A DNA stretch of 64,000 nucleotides from a virus, in IMG/VR virus record IMGVR_UViG_3300044640_001869, positions 1-64,000 of that record; one strand, written 5' to 3'. Position 1 is the stretch's first letter. Each line of letters begins with the position of its first letter. The notes under the pieces are model-generated. The model had not been told where the DNA came from, ran no database searches, and saw only the letters and a list, made by a program, of their open reading frames with translations. This document shows positions 37,750 to 46,077 of the stretch, piece by piece. Made by a program: the position numbers and the translations under genes.

Positions 37750-37917
37750 TTAGTTGTTTTCAGATAACAATGTATCTACTTTGTGTGCGTAAACATCGTC
37801 AGTTCCGAAGTAATACGCTCTAGCCTCAGCTAATTTAGCGTTAGGTGTGAATAATACACCACCTTTGTTATTCTTATAAGAATAGATTAATTCAATTGGG
37901 TTTGTTTCGTTTTCCAT
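37750..37917 (-). CDS. Small protein, 55 aa, host-type promoter
   Basis: A 55-codon frame beginning MENETNPIELIYSYKNNKGG, with TPNAKLAEARAYYFGTDDVY, reading like a compact folded protein. A perfect TTG-N20-TAGATTTG promoter lies 22 bases upstream (37939-37969). Not recognised; it lies just 5' of the giant RNA unit. Confidence 0.7.
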   Translation of the reverse strand: MENETNPIELIYSYKNNKGGVLFTPNAKLAEARAYYFGTDDVYAHKVDTLLSENN

Positions 37918-37938
37918 ATTTAAATTTTAATTACTCTA

Positions 37939-37969
37939 CAAATCTAAATATTTAATCTTGAACAGTCAA
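37939..37969 (-). promoter_or_regulatory. Promoter of the 55-aa gene
   Basis: On the minus strand TTG, 20 bases, TAGATTTG, identical in layout to the tRNA promoters. Confidence 0.7.
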
Positions 37970-37976
37970 CAGGTGG

Positions 37977-38669
37977 TTACAATAATTTTTTGATTCTTTT
38001 AATATCTTCGTTAAGAGTTTCTTCATCTTCTTTATTCTTAGTGGTTTTAAAATCGAAAATACCTTTTGCTGATTTTTTAATTTCTTTACCAGCATTTTTG
38101 GCTATTTTTTTTGTTTGTTTACTAATAAAGTCAAATGGTGATAACGCTAAACTCAAAAATAGATTATTATCGGCTGGTACAACATTTCTTTCTTTATAAT
38201 CATCCTTATCATCATTTGATGATTTTTTTTCTTTTGACTGTTTTTTAGGTGTAGAATAGTTAGGTGTGTTATTTGATGTGGTGTTATTTGGTGTTGTATT
38301 TTTAACACTAAATCCTTTAAAAAATGGTCTTGGGTCAAGTTTATTATGATTTAAACTATATAATGTGTATTCAACATTATCAGTATCATTTAAAAAATAT
38401 CCAATAGTTTGACCTTTTCTAATCGTATCATTTTTACCAACAAATACTTTTGGAATACCACAAAATTCTGAATAATACATATCGTTATTAATTTTATGAC
38501 CAATTAACAAATATCCGGAACAATTAGTACTGTACGTACCAATAACAACACCATCATACGGACAAAATAATTTACCCATACTTTTTGATTGAATTACCGA
38601 TTTTTTAGTTTTAAGTGAATAATCACCATTAGGGTTTGAACTATTGGTTAAGTTATCGAACTTTATCAT
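37977..38669 (-). CDS. Degenerate M23-like protein with C-terminal tag
   Basis: 230 residues. The domain at about 30-115 (PYDGVVIGT, YLLIGHKI, IRKGQTIGYF, VEYTLY) follows the lysostaphin fold, but the H-x-H pair is replaced (EYTLY), so it is probably catalytically dead. The C-terminus NEDIKRIKKLL is shared with the active M23 next door. The two genes overlap by four bases. It may bind peptidoglycan or scaffold its partner. Confidence 0.6.
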   Translation of the reverse strand: MIKFDNLTNSSNPNGDYSLKTKKSVIQSKSMGKLFCPYDGVVIGTYSTNCSGYLLIGHKINNDMYYSEFCGIPKVFVGKNDTIRKGQTIGYFLNDTDNVEYTLYSLNHNKLDPRPFFKGFSVKNTTPNNTTSNNTPNYSTPKKQSKEKKSSNDDKDDYKERNVVPADNNLFLSLALSPFDFISKQTKKIAKNAGKEIKKSAKGIFDFKTTKNKEDEETLNEDIKRIKKLL

Positions 38670-39319
38670 TTTAGTAATTGTTTAATACGTTTAATATCTT
38701 CCATAATGGTATTTTGATTTTCTGTTGTGTAATTTTCTTTAAACCCTACCATTTTTAATAATTGACCCATTAATCCGTAGTCTTCAGGTTCTTCAGGTTT
38801 TTCTATTTCACTGTTAGTTTTTTCATCATCAGGTTTTTCATCATCAGGTTTTTCACCGTCAGTTTTTTCATCATTAGTTTCTTTCCCTAAAATGGTTGAT
38901 GAAAGTTCGCTACCTGTCAAATATGGTTTTGGGTCTATTTGAGACCCATTTTCAGATTTACGTATTTCAAAATGTAAATGTGGACCTGTTGATAAACCTG
39001 TGCTACCAACTAAACCAATTAATTGACCTTTTTTAACCGTATCACCTTTATTAACTTCTCTTTTTGATAAGTGACCATAGGCACTATAAAAATCTTTATG
39101 TTTAATAACAATAAAATTACCATACCCACCACCTTGAGCAACAGGTGATGACCTAACAACCACACCATCATCAACTGATTTAACTTTAGTTCCTGTCGGT
39201 GCTGCAATATCTTGCCCCTTATGATTGTGAGCTTTTATACGACCACCGGCTAAAGAACCTCTCGGACCAAAACCTGAACCTAATGGGAATTTTTTTTCTA
39301 ATGGAAATTCTAATTTCAT
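38666..39319 (-). CDS. M23 family peptidoglycan endopeptidase
   Basis: 217 residues. Zinc ligands in AHNHKGQD and GPHLHFEI (about 114-122) and YSAYGHLS are all present. It has no signal peptide. An acidic linker leads to PEDYGLMGQLLKMVGFK, shared with the fusion gene at 28251, and then EDIKRIKQLLK. It cuts peptide cross-links in the cell wall, probably as virion cargo or a lysis factor. A CTATTTAT variant of the late-type motif lies at 39337-39344. Confidence 0.85.
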   Translation of the reverse strand: MKLEFPLEKKFPLGSGFGPRGSLAGGRIKAHNHKGQDIAAPTGTKVKSVDDGVVVRSSPVAQGGGYGNFIVIKHKDFYSAYGHLSKREVNKGDTVKKGQLIGLVGSTGLSTGPHLHFEIRKSENGSQIDPKPYLTGSELSSTILGKETNDEKTDGEKPDDEKPDDEKTNSEIEKPEEPEDYGLMGQLLKMVGFKENYTTENQNTIMEDIKRIKQLLK

Positions 39320-39353
39320 ATGATTTTCTATATCATATAAATAGTTAGGTTAT

Positions 39354-39380
39354 AAAAAAAAGTGGGTTTCCCCACTTTTA
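39354..39380 (-). terminator. Rho-independent terminator
   Basis: On the minus strand AAAAGTGGGGAAACCCACTTTTTT, after the RNA ligase gene. Confidence 0.85.
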
Positions 39381-40433
39381 TAACTTTTTGAATTCCGGTC
39401 TTATTAGTTTCCATATAGTTTCATCGTAATCTTTTTTATCCCACATCTGAAACATTACACCTCTAAGACCTTCTTTTATGTTTTTCATAACAAACTCTGC
39501 GTATTCTTTCTTAGATGGTTCAGGGTCAACGTCACCATATTTTCCGTATCTAAATCCGTCGTGCATTTTACCACAGTATTCGGATATTGAGTAGTGAGCG
39601 TATCTCAAGTCTTTAACGTAAGATTTTATTTTTTTGTAGAATTCGTCAGGAACTTCTTTCATCAATTCTAAAACATCATCACCATTTTTTAAACATTCCC
39701 ATATACCAGTAGTTGATACGTTAGTCATTATTTTGTGTAGACGTAAGTATTCAACACCTTTAACTTTCATTCTATTACCATTTGAGAAGTGAACTATAAA
39801 CCCCTCAGCATCGTCTCTAACCATCTCTTTTAACACTGAATAGTCTGATATACCATCATAACGTTTAACTACATTAAGACCTATGTTTTTCACTAAGTTT
39901 TGTATTCTTATATCTGAGTCACCGTGTAAACTAACTTCGTAATCGTCTTTAGTGTTTACCGCACCAAGTAAAACAACATCTTCAAAATCATAAGAACAAA
40001 CTATTCTGTTGTCAGAATATATTATTTCAAATAAGTAAGTGAAATCTTTATGTAATTTGTTGTAGTCGTATTTAGATAACATTTCCATACCTTTTACCGA
40101 TTGGTCAGAAGTAAATGACCCACGAGTTGCCATCACCCATTCACCTTCATAGTGGAAAAATATACCCAATGAACCATCCATTTTTTCATAGACTTTGAAT
40201 TCATCAGTTGAAGTATGTTTCCCTTCTTCCATATTGAAGAATTTTCTGAATGGTCTTGCAACTATATTACCGTTATCGTCAGTTACTAAACCACGGCACA
40301 TCAAGGTTACCTCATCCCATAAGTCTTCAAACTGAACTTTCTCAGTGTAATTCCATATAGTTAATGGTAAAGTTGAATGTACTTGTTTGTACAATAATCC
40401 ATCGTTGTAATATTTTTCTAACGTTGCTTTCAT
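39378..40433 (-). CDS. RNA ligase, T4 Rnl1-like
   Basis: 351 residues. Nucleotidyltransferase motif I is EKMDGSLG with the adenylated Lys84; ATRGSFTSD follows as motif III-like, FEIIYSDNRIV as IIIa, DAEGFIVHF as IV and MKVKGVEYL as V. The length and N-terminus fit the RNA_lig_T4_1 family, which reseals broken tRNA anticodon loops in T4. A TATATTTG box ends just before the ATG. It lies near a second ligase and a cyclic-phosphate protein. Confidence 0.85.
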   Translation of the reverse strand: MKATLEKYYNDGLLYKQVHSTLPLTIWNYTEKVQFEDLWDEVTLMCRGLVTDDNGNIVARPFRKFFNMEEGKHTSTDEFKVYEKMDGSLGIFFHYEGEWVMATRGSFTSDQSVKGMEMLSKYDYNKLHKDFTYLFEIIYSDNRIVCSYDFEDVVLLGAVNTKDDYEVSLHGDSDIRIQNLVKNIGLNVVKRYDGISDYSVLKEMVRDDAEGFIVHFSNGNRMKVKGVEYLRLHKIMTNVSTTGIWECLKNGDDVLELMKEVPDEFYKKIKSYVKDLRYAHYSISEYCGKMHDGFRYGKYGDVDPEPSKKEYAEFVMKNIKEGLRGVMFQMWDKKDYDETIWKLIRPEFKKL

Positions 40434-40445
40434 ACAACAAATATA

Positions 40446-41387
40446 CTAAATTCTTTTTATAATAGTACCGTCTGAATAGTGAAAAAATTTAACACCGGGT
40501 GAATCTAATGTAACTTCTTGACCTAAAAGATTTGTTATCTTAATTAATACTGGTGTGATGTTACGATTGTCTATAGATATAATTTCAAAATTTTTAGTTT
40601 TACCGTCAAAATCGGTTTGAGTTAAATAATAATATGAAATGTCATTAAAATAATCTCTTTCTAAATACTTGTAATAATGTTGAAATGGTGAAGTTCCAAC
40701 ACCATCAACTTTAGCAATTTCTTTCCAATTAATTGGATAATACGTTTTATAGATTGTAAAATATTGATTATTAGTTTCAGTTGCAGTTGCCCATTCAAGT
40801 AAATTACCTTCTTCAGTTTGTTTACCTTTAAAGTATAACAAATCAATCGGTAAGGATACCGGTGGTGACTCATATATTGATAAATCATCTAAATATACCG
40901 ATGTTGGACCACCATACACAGTTTTAATCCATATTTGAAAATAACCTGAACCTGTATAAGATGGAACTACAGTAAATGACCATTTATACCAGGTGTTCCA
41001 ATTTGAATTACAGTTTGAGTTAGTTTGAGTATCAGTTGTTAATAATGTTGTTTGATTTGGTAATTCATTAGTGTTAACCGTAACTGAGCAGGCTCTTTTA
41101 GTGTAAAAAGTAATTGTGTAACTATTACTATTAACAAAATTAATAGGTATGTAAATATAAATTGAATTACCATTAGCTGCCGATGAAAATCTTGCCGAAT
41201 ATTTTGTCGCGTCAAACACACCTCGATAATTACCTGTGGCCGTCTCATTTCGGTTAAACACCCACACATTAGAGGTTGACGACCACCCTGTTGGTGATAC
41301 ATTTGAAAAGTGTTGGTCAACAAGATATGTTTGCCCGTGAACAACCACAGACAAACATAACATTAATAAAAATATTAAAAATTTCAT
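40446..41387 (-). CDS. Secreted protein with type IX secretion-like C-terminus
   Basis: 313 residues. A signal peptide occupies residues 1-18 (FLIFLLMLCLSVVVHG). A beta-jelly-roll-like domain (about 25-170) is followed by LPIDLLYFKGK, EWATATETNN and a C-terminal block with TNLLGQEVTLDSPG and FFHYSDGTIIKRI, which closely resembles type A sorting domains of the Bacteroidota T9SS. A phage protein exported by a host-specific secretion system would be unusual. It may derive from a host adhesin. Substrate and role are unknown. Confidence 0.6.
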   Translation of the reverse strand: MKFLIFLLMLCLSVVVHGQTYLVDQHFSNVSPTGWSSTSNVWVFNRNETATGNYRGVFDATKYSARFSSAANGNSIYIYIPINFVNSNSYTITFYTKRACSVTVNTNELPNQTTLLTTDTQTNSNCNSNWNTWYKWSFTVVPSYTGSGYFQIWIKTVYGGPTSVYLDDLSIYESPPVSLPIDLLYFKGKQTEEGNLLEWATATETNNQYFTIYKTYYPINWKEIAKVDGVGTSPFQHYYKYLERDYFNDISYYYLTQTDFDGKTKNFEIISIDNRNITPVLIKITNLLGQEVTLDSPGVKFFHYSDGTIIKRI

Positions 41388-42418
41388 TTTTCATTTAATA
41401 AAAATTTATTAGAAATCACCTTAAAACTGATTTTTCTATCGTGAGAACGAATTACAATTCCTTCTCTATCGAACTTTTCATTCAATACTGATTTACTATC
41501 GGCATAAGATAATAACTCATCAATTGTGTCAGGTAATCTAAATTCTAAATCTAAGATTGGAACTGTTTTTACCTCTAACCATTTAGATAATTTAAGTAAA
41601 TCATCCAAAGATAAATATTCATACTTATCAATATCAAAACCATTAAACAATCTAACAGTTTGTCCGATGATTTTATATGGGTTACCTTGAATACCCTCAC
41701 CAATGATTTCCCCTTGGACCGCAATGTTTCTATCTAACGCTAGTAAACGTTCTTTTAATCCACTTGTGATTGCAAATTTCCACATTGAGTTACCTTCACT
41801 CTCAACTAAATCTAAGTTACGAGAACATACACCAAACACACCGTCTTTAACGTAGTAAGTTACACTAGAACCATCTAACTTTTCAGTCACATAAAACACT
41901 TCGTTCTTGTACCCTTCAAACTCTCTTGTCAAGTTTTGAATTCTTTCCTCATCAGTTTTCTTTAAAAAAGATGGGAACATACCTTTAACTTGTCCTGATA
42001 ATTGTGCAGGAACAGGTGGTTCGTATTTTACAATGTTTAACATTTCAGTTACTTCTAAACCTTCAAACCAATCCATATCTATATTGGGAGTGTTTCTTTT
42101 GAAAACTTCGTAAGCATCTTTTAATGGTAAAATTAAACCTTGAGAAACTTGTCCTCTTAATTTAATAGTTTTTAATCTGAAACCTTCAGTACCGTCGGCC
42201 ATTTTCTTGTAAGAACTTTTACGTAAAAATTCAAACTCAGGTTCGATTGGTAAAAAAGAGTCAATCTCACAGTAAACAACTAAATCCCCAACTTTGTGGT
42301 TAACATTTTTTGCAACTACGACTTTCCACCCCCCAACGGTTGCTAATTCAATCATATCCGCACCTTCGATTGGTTGGATGTTGTCAATTTGTCTAATCGT
42401 TGCTAATTTTCTTTCCAT
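41384..42418 (-). CDS. RNA ligase, Rnl5/DraRnl-like
   Basis: 344 residues. An N-terminal OB-like domain (1-130, ending QGLILPLK) precedes the ligase core: motif I TEKLDGSSVTYY with Lys180, III VCSRNLDL, IIIa QGEIIGEGIQGNPY, IV EGIVIRSH and V SFKVISNKFL. This architecture matches the DraRnl (Rnl5) class, which seals 3'-OH/5'-P nicks in RNA-containing duplexes. Its stop overlaps the start of the downstream secreted-protein gene. Confidence 0.8.
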   Translation of the reverse strand: MERKLATIRQIDNIQPIEGADMIELATVGGWKVVVAKNVNHKVGDLVVYCEIDSFLPIEPEFEFLRKSSYKKMADGTEGFRLKTIKLRGQVSQGLILPLKDAYEVFKRNTPNIDMDWFEGLEVTEMLNIVKYEPPVPAQLSGQVKGMFPSFLKKTDEERIQNLTREFEGYKNEVFYVTEKLDGSSVTYYVKDGVFGVCSRNLDLVESEGNSMWKFAITSGLKERLLALDRNIAVQGEIIGEGIQGNPYKIIGQTVRLFNGFDIDKYEYLSLDDLLKLSKWLEVKTVPILDLEFRLPDTIDELLSYADSKSVLNEKFDREGIVIRSHDRKISFKVISNKFLLNEK

Positions 42419-42593
42419 ATGATATTTTATTAAATTCTATAATACTTTGTTTTCTCATATCTCTATATTGAGACATCATAAAATTACTAATTCTATCTGA
42501 ATTATCACTATGTAAATCAATCATTTTTTGTGTTGATGATATTTCATCTAAACAATCTAATAACTGATATTTTTTGTAATTAAATTTTTTCAT
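42393..42593 (-). CDS. Hypothetical protein, 66 aa
   Basis: Not recognised. A small basic helical protein overlapping the ligase start by 26 bases and the upstream gene by four. Part of the RNA-repair-like operon by position. Confidence 0.55.
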   Translation of the reverse strand: MKKFNYKKYQLLDCLDEISSTQKMIDLHSDNSDRISNFMMSQYRDMRKQSIIEFNKISYGKKISND

Positions 42594-42940
42594 ACATTAT
42601 CTTTATCAATTCGTTTAACCATATCTGAACTAGTGTATACTTCTTCACCCGTTTCAAATCTAATCAATAAATCAAGAATCACTAATTTTTCAATCAATGG
42701 TTCAAAATGGTTTATATCACAGTTTGTTTGAATAACAATACCGGGGTTTTGAAATAATTTATCAATACCACTACGATGTTTTGAGGTGTTTTTATCTATG
42801 TTATAACTACCATCCCAAACAATAACTCTATCACCAATTTCTTTGACTCTATTGTCTTTGTTTTCTTCTTGTATTTTTCTTAGTTCTTCTAACATTTTGA
42901 TAGACTCTAAAAATAAATCTCTTTTGTCGTAATCTTCCAT
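42590..42940 (-). CDS. Hypothetical protein with small beta-barrel-like C-terminus, 116 aa
   Basis: An N-terminal helix (1-35) is followed by GDRVIVWDGSYNID and LLIRFETGEEVYTSSDMV, a KOW/SH3-like pattern. Function unknown. It overlaps the next gene and sits six bases after the metallophosphoesterase gene. Confidence 0.55.
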   Translation of the reverse strand: MEDYDKRDLFLESIKMLEELRKIQEENKDNRVKEIGDRVIVWDGSYNIDKNTSKHRSGIDKLFQNPGIVIQTNCDINHFEPLIEKLVILDLLIRFETGEEVYTSSDMVKRIDKDNV

Positions 42941-42946
42941 AATCTT

Positions 42947-43615
42947 TTATCCTACTACGTTTAACATTTCTTCTGTATGGTGGTCGTGTTCCAAATGTGA
43001 ATGAATTGGTTGTTTTGACATTATTGGTAGAATGTCATCAACAATGTGGTATGGTCTAAATTCAGGATGTCCGTCCATACCAACATCCATTCGTTTTCCT
43101 TTCCCTAATTTAATATCATTAGGTAAGTGACAGTGACCGTGTAGATGTATTTCACCTTTATTCAATCCATTCCAAGAATCAATCGGGTAGTGAAACAATC
43201 TAATATTAATTTTACCCAATACCAATGTGTTATATTGTGAAACACTTGAGAATAACGATTGAATGTTTTCTTTGTTATTCTCAATGTGGTGGTCGTGGTT
43301 ACCCAAAATTAAGTGTATGTTTTTACATATAATTCTTTCTCTGAATTTTCTAATGAATTCAAAACCACCAAATGACCAATCACCCAAGTGAATTAACACA
43401 TCATCTTGTTTAACATATTGGTTTATATTATCCACAATCATATCGTTCATTATATCCAACGATTTGAAGTCACGAGTTTCTTTGATTGGAACTGAACCAT
43501 CAGGTTTTCTCCAATTAGTAGTCCCACGACAAATGTTTGAGTGATTGTAGTGAGTATCTGATGTTATCCAAACATCAGGTAAATTTCCTTTTCTATCTTT
43601 TTCAATTTTTATCAT
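42947..43615 (-). CDS. Metallophosphoesterase
   Basis: 222 residues with the calcineurin-like set: TSDTHYNHSN (D-x-H), LIHLGDWSFGG (GD), LILGNHDHHI (GNHD) and EIHLHGHCHLP (GHxH). These enzymes hydrolyse phosphomono- or diesters, sometimes 2',3'-cyclic phosphates. Its place next to ligases suggests trimming of RNA ends. Confidence 0.85.
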   Translation of the reverse strand: MIKIEKDRKGNLPDVWITSDTHYNHSNICRGTTNWRKPDGSVPIKETRDFKSLDIMNDMIVDNINQYVKQDDVLIHLGDWSFGGFEFIRKFRERIICKNIHLILGNHDHHIENNKENIQSLFSSVSQYNTLVLGKINIRLFHYPIDSWNGLNKGEIHLHGHCHLPNDIKLGKGKRMDVGMDGHPEFRPYHIVDDILPIMSKQPIHSHLEHDHHTEEMLNVVG

Positions 43616-44094
43616 ACTAATTCTAATTCTTTATACCATTCAGGAACTTCTCTGTTTTTCCATACCGCAAATCCTGATTTGGCTCCTTTATAATAATTTC
43701 TATACGAATCGACAACACTGTCAACTTTATATTCGTCAGGCATTGCCTTTGGGGGTTCAGTAAATCCTTTGTCAACGATATTTGGTTTTTTATCTAAACA
43801 CCACTCAATAACATCTTGTGATTTATGACGTTTACCATATCTGTATGTGTATTCATAACATAACTCTAAACCTAACTCACACAAATATAGATAATTAGAT
43901 AACGACTCTCTCGACCATATCGCACTTGGGTGGTTCTTATGAGATAACCTATAAGGTATCTCAGTTTGAGTCTCAATTACGTGATGAACACCACATAAAA
44001 GTTGTGCAGTCTCAAGTATCATTTTAACTACGTGCTTATCACAATGATATTCAGCACATTTCTTAACATCGAAATCTAATATAAAAACGTTCAT
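43612..44094 (-). CDS. Conserved phage protein (MNxFILD...HCDKHVVKM family)
   Basis: 160 residues. The motifs MNVFILDFDVKKCAEYHCDK, MILETAQLLC, NHPSAIWSRES and YRNYYKGAKSGFAVWKNREV mark a family seen in many phages. Some relatives are labelled pyrimidine dimer glycosylase, but no endonuclease V similarity can be shown here. The Cys/His pairs look metal-binding. Function is best treated as unknown. It overlaps the phosphoesterase gene by four bases. Confidence 0.7.
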   Translation of the reverse strand: MNVFILDFDVKKCAEYHCDKHVVKMILETAQLLCGVHHVIETQTEIPYRLSHKNHPSAIWSRESLSNYLYLCELGLELCYEYTYRYGKRHKSQDVIEWCLDKKPNIVDKGFTEPPKAMPDEYKVDSVVDSYRNYYKGAKSGFAVWKNREVPEWYKELELV

Positions 44095-44116
44095 AAGGCT
44101 AATATATAAAAAAAAA

Positions 44117-44575
44117 TTAAACAGTGTGTTCTATTTTAACTCTAACGCAAGTTTGTTCTTGTCCCTCATTCATTAGGAAGTTATTGATATAACCCATAAT
44201 GTTTGCTGACCCAATCGGATTTGCCGAGTGAACTACAACATCAGGAAATTTGATAGGTTTTTGTTTCTTATCAAATCTTGACATATTAATACGGTTTTCG
44301 TTTATCTCGTAAAATTCTGTTACTAACCATTTAGCAGCATCATATCCGGTTTTTTCCTCAATATTTTCATAATCTAATTTATAATTTTTAGATACGTTAT
44401 TGAAGTATTCTTTCATCGCAGTATCACCTAAATCGTGGTCCAATGAGATTAATGATATATTAGTTAAACCAACTTTATTTACCAAATTAATAAACTCGTG
44501 AAAATTTCTAACAACTAACCAATCTTTATCAACCGGTGTTCTCACATCATCTAAATATATTCTTACTTTTTCCAT
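44117..44575 (-). CDS. Cyclic-phosphate processing receiver-domain protein
   Basis: 152 residues with IYLDDVRTPVDKDW, ISLDHDLGD and KTGYDAAKWLV, the pattern of the cREC receiver domain predicted (Burroughs and Aravind) to process 2',3'-cyclic phosphates in RNA repair systems. A TATATTTG box lies at 44580-44587. It flanks two ligases and a phosphoesterase. No biochemical proof is known to me. Confidence 0.7.
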   Translation of the reverse strand: MEKVRIYLDDVRTPVDKDWLVVRNFHEFINLVNKVGLTNISLISLDHDLGDTAMKEYFNNVSKNYKLDYENIEEKTGYDAAKWLVTEFYEINENRINMSRFDKKQKPIKFPDVVVHSANPIGSANIMGYINNFLMNEGQEQTCVRVKIEHTV

Positions 44576-44587
44576 ACCACAAATATA

Positions 44588-44619
44588 AAAAAAAAGAGGG
44601 ATTTAAAAACCCCTCTTAA
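44588..44619 (-). terminator. Rho-independent terminator
   Basis: On the minus strand AGAGGGGTTTTTAAATCCCTCTTTTTTTT, after the 44638 gene. Confidence 0.8.
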
Positions 44620-44637
44620 CTTATTATCTATTAAATT

Positions 44638-44943
44638 TTATTTTTTCTCTTTAGGTTTCTTACACGCCGGTTTACCGTCACTTCCTTTAAAGACTAGAAA
44701 TTCTTTAGTTTCTTCACCTTTAGTAAGTTTGTTTGTTGATTTAGAACCTGTTGAATTATAGTCGGCACAATCTCTTAATTTGTCAAGGTCTTTTTGTGTT
44801 ATTTTAGTCTCAGCAGGTGGTGTTGTTGCTGGTGTAGTCGTACCCGTCGTGGGTGTTGTTGTACCTGTTGTTTGTTCACTAATAACCACACCGGGTTTAT
44901 AACCGAACAAATATTTAATTTTATCAATTTCTTCGTTAATCAT
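44638..44943 (-). CDS. Capsid-tagged Thr/Pro-rich protein, 101 aa
   Basis: The start MINEEIDKIKYLFGYKP then VISEQ is a class C tag, ending in IxE. A TTP-rich linker precedes a short basic C-terminus. A late-type motif lies at 44948-44955. Not recognised otherwise. Confidence 0.55.
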   Translation of the reverse strand: MINEEIDKIKYLFGYKPGVVISEQTTGTTTPTTGTTTPATTPPAETKITQKDLDKLRDCADYNSTGSKSTNKLTKGEETKEFLVFKGSDGKPACKKPKEKK

Positions 44944-44955
44944 ATTAATAAATAT

Positions 44956-45300
44956 CTAGTAATTAACAATATGAACTATTAATCCTAATTTATTGGCATT
45001 CTCAATCATATTTTTAGTACCACTACTTTTACCATCCCAAAATGCTATCAACATTTCACCATAATCGGCCATTTGTTTATTTCTAATATGCCCCGCTTTT
45101 CTTCCGTGAGTTTTCCAATCCGCAGGAAACAACTTAACGTCAAATCCTCGTTCTTTGGCATATCTCTCACCTAATGTGTCAGCACCTTTAGCACGACCAC
45201 TAACAATTTCTGTTAGGTTTGAATTAATCAACTTATCACACTTTTCTCGTAGTAGATTATAATCTTCAAAATCTCTACCTCCAGCTATAATTGTTTTCAT
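44956..45300 (-). CDS. YspA/cpYpsA-related SLOG-family protein (DUF2493)
   Basis: 114 residues. TIIAGGRDFEDY, EIVSGRAKGADTLGERYAKE and FPADWKTHGRKAGHIRN are the DUF2493 signature. SLOG domains bind nucleotides or nucleotide-derived ligands, often in conflict systems. The family is frequent in phages; the ligand is unknown here. Confidence 0.85.
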   Translation of the reverse strand: MKTIIAGGRDFEDYNLLREKCDKLINSNLTEIVSGRAKGADTLGERYAKERGFDVKLFPADWKTHGRKAGHIRNKQMADYGEMLIAFWDGKSSGTKNMIENANKLGLIVHIVNY

Positions 45301-45323
45301 AAAAAAATAATAATAAATGGTTT

Positions 45324-45352
45324 TTGTATTGTCAAATCTTTATTTATCTTTG
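45324..45352 (+). promoter_or_regulatory. Bacteroidota-type promoter
   Basis: TTG, 18 bases, TATCTTTG, upstream of the 45370 lipoprotein gene. Confidence 0.6.
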
Positions 45353-45369
45353 TAAGAAATATTGGTGTT

Positions 45370-46077
45370 ATGAAAAATGTAAATAAATTTTCTTTAGTAA
45401 TTGTAGGATTATTAATTATGAGTATTGTCGGATGTGGATTACCCAAATCAATTCATATGTCTCAAATTCAATCAAATGAGAATTATAACGTTTTAATTCT
45501 TAAAAAAGATGAGATGTCTTTTGGAGTTTCAACTGAAAAACCAAGTGATGCTGATTTTTATGTTAACAGTAATTTTTTCACTAAAAGTAATACCTCAATT
45601 GGTCTTGTAGTTATTAATCGTTTAAGACATAGTAAAAGACAACGTGGTGGTGGTTATTTTTATGTTGTTAATGGCATACCTCACGTAGCGTCAGGGTTTT
45701 GTCCTTTAATGACCGATTACGCATCACAAAGTATTCTTTGGGCGATTGATAACGGTATTAAAAATGAAGGTTTACTTAATACAAGACACGCTAATGAAAC
45801 CGCATATAGAACAATTATGGGTGAAAATCGTGACGGGGACATTATGATTATATCATCTAATAGAGTTGGTTTAGTTACTATTAGAGAAATTGTTGAGTTT
45901 GCCGAAAATCAAGGTATGGTTGAAGGTATATTATTAGATGGTGGGTCGTCAGTTGATTATAAATTCTCAGATGATTCTGATGAAATAGTTTTTCAATCAG
46001 TTCCTGACATTGTTAAATCAGCAATGGATATTAATCAACCAACAACTTATATCTACGGTAACTTTAAAAACAATTAA
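45370..46077 (+). CDS. Phosphodiester glycosidase-like lipoprotein
   Basis: 235 residues. A lipobox ends at LIMSIVGC (residues 15-22). The NAGPA-type domain shows FYVNSNFFTKS, ETAYRTIMGEN and ILLDGGSSVDY. Relatives cleave phosphodiester-linked sugars or teichoic-acid-like glycans. As a cell-surface lipoprotein made from a host-type promoter it could alter the envelope early in infection. It converges on the 46064 gene, overlapping it by 14 bases. Confidence 0.75.
   Translation: MKNVNKFSLVIVGLLIMSIVGCGLPKSIHMSQIQSNENYNVLILKKDEMSFGVSTEKPSDADFYVNSNFFTKSNTSIGLVVINRLRHSKRQRGGGYFYVVNGIPHVASGFCPLMTDYASQSILWAIDNGIKNEGLLNTRHANETAYRTIMGENRDGDIMIISSNRVGLVTIREIVEFAENQGMVEGILLDGGSSVDYKFSDDSDEIVFQSVPDIVKSAMDINQPTTYIYGNFKNN

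Noticed and set aside
37243-37767. A 174-codon plus-strand ORF
   Set aside because: It runs antisense through the structured RNA, has a composition unlike neighbouring genes, no RBS or promoter, and covers an opposite promoter and helices.
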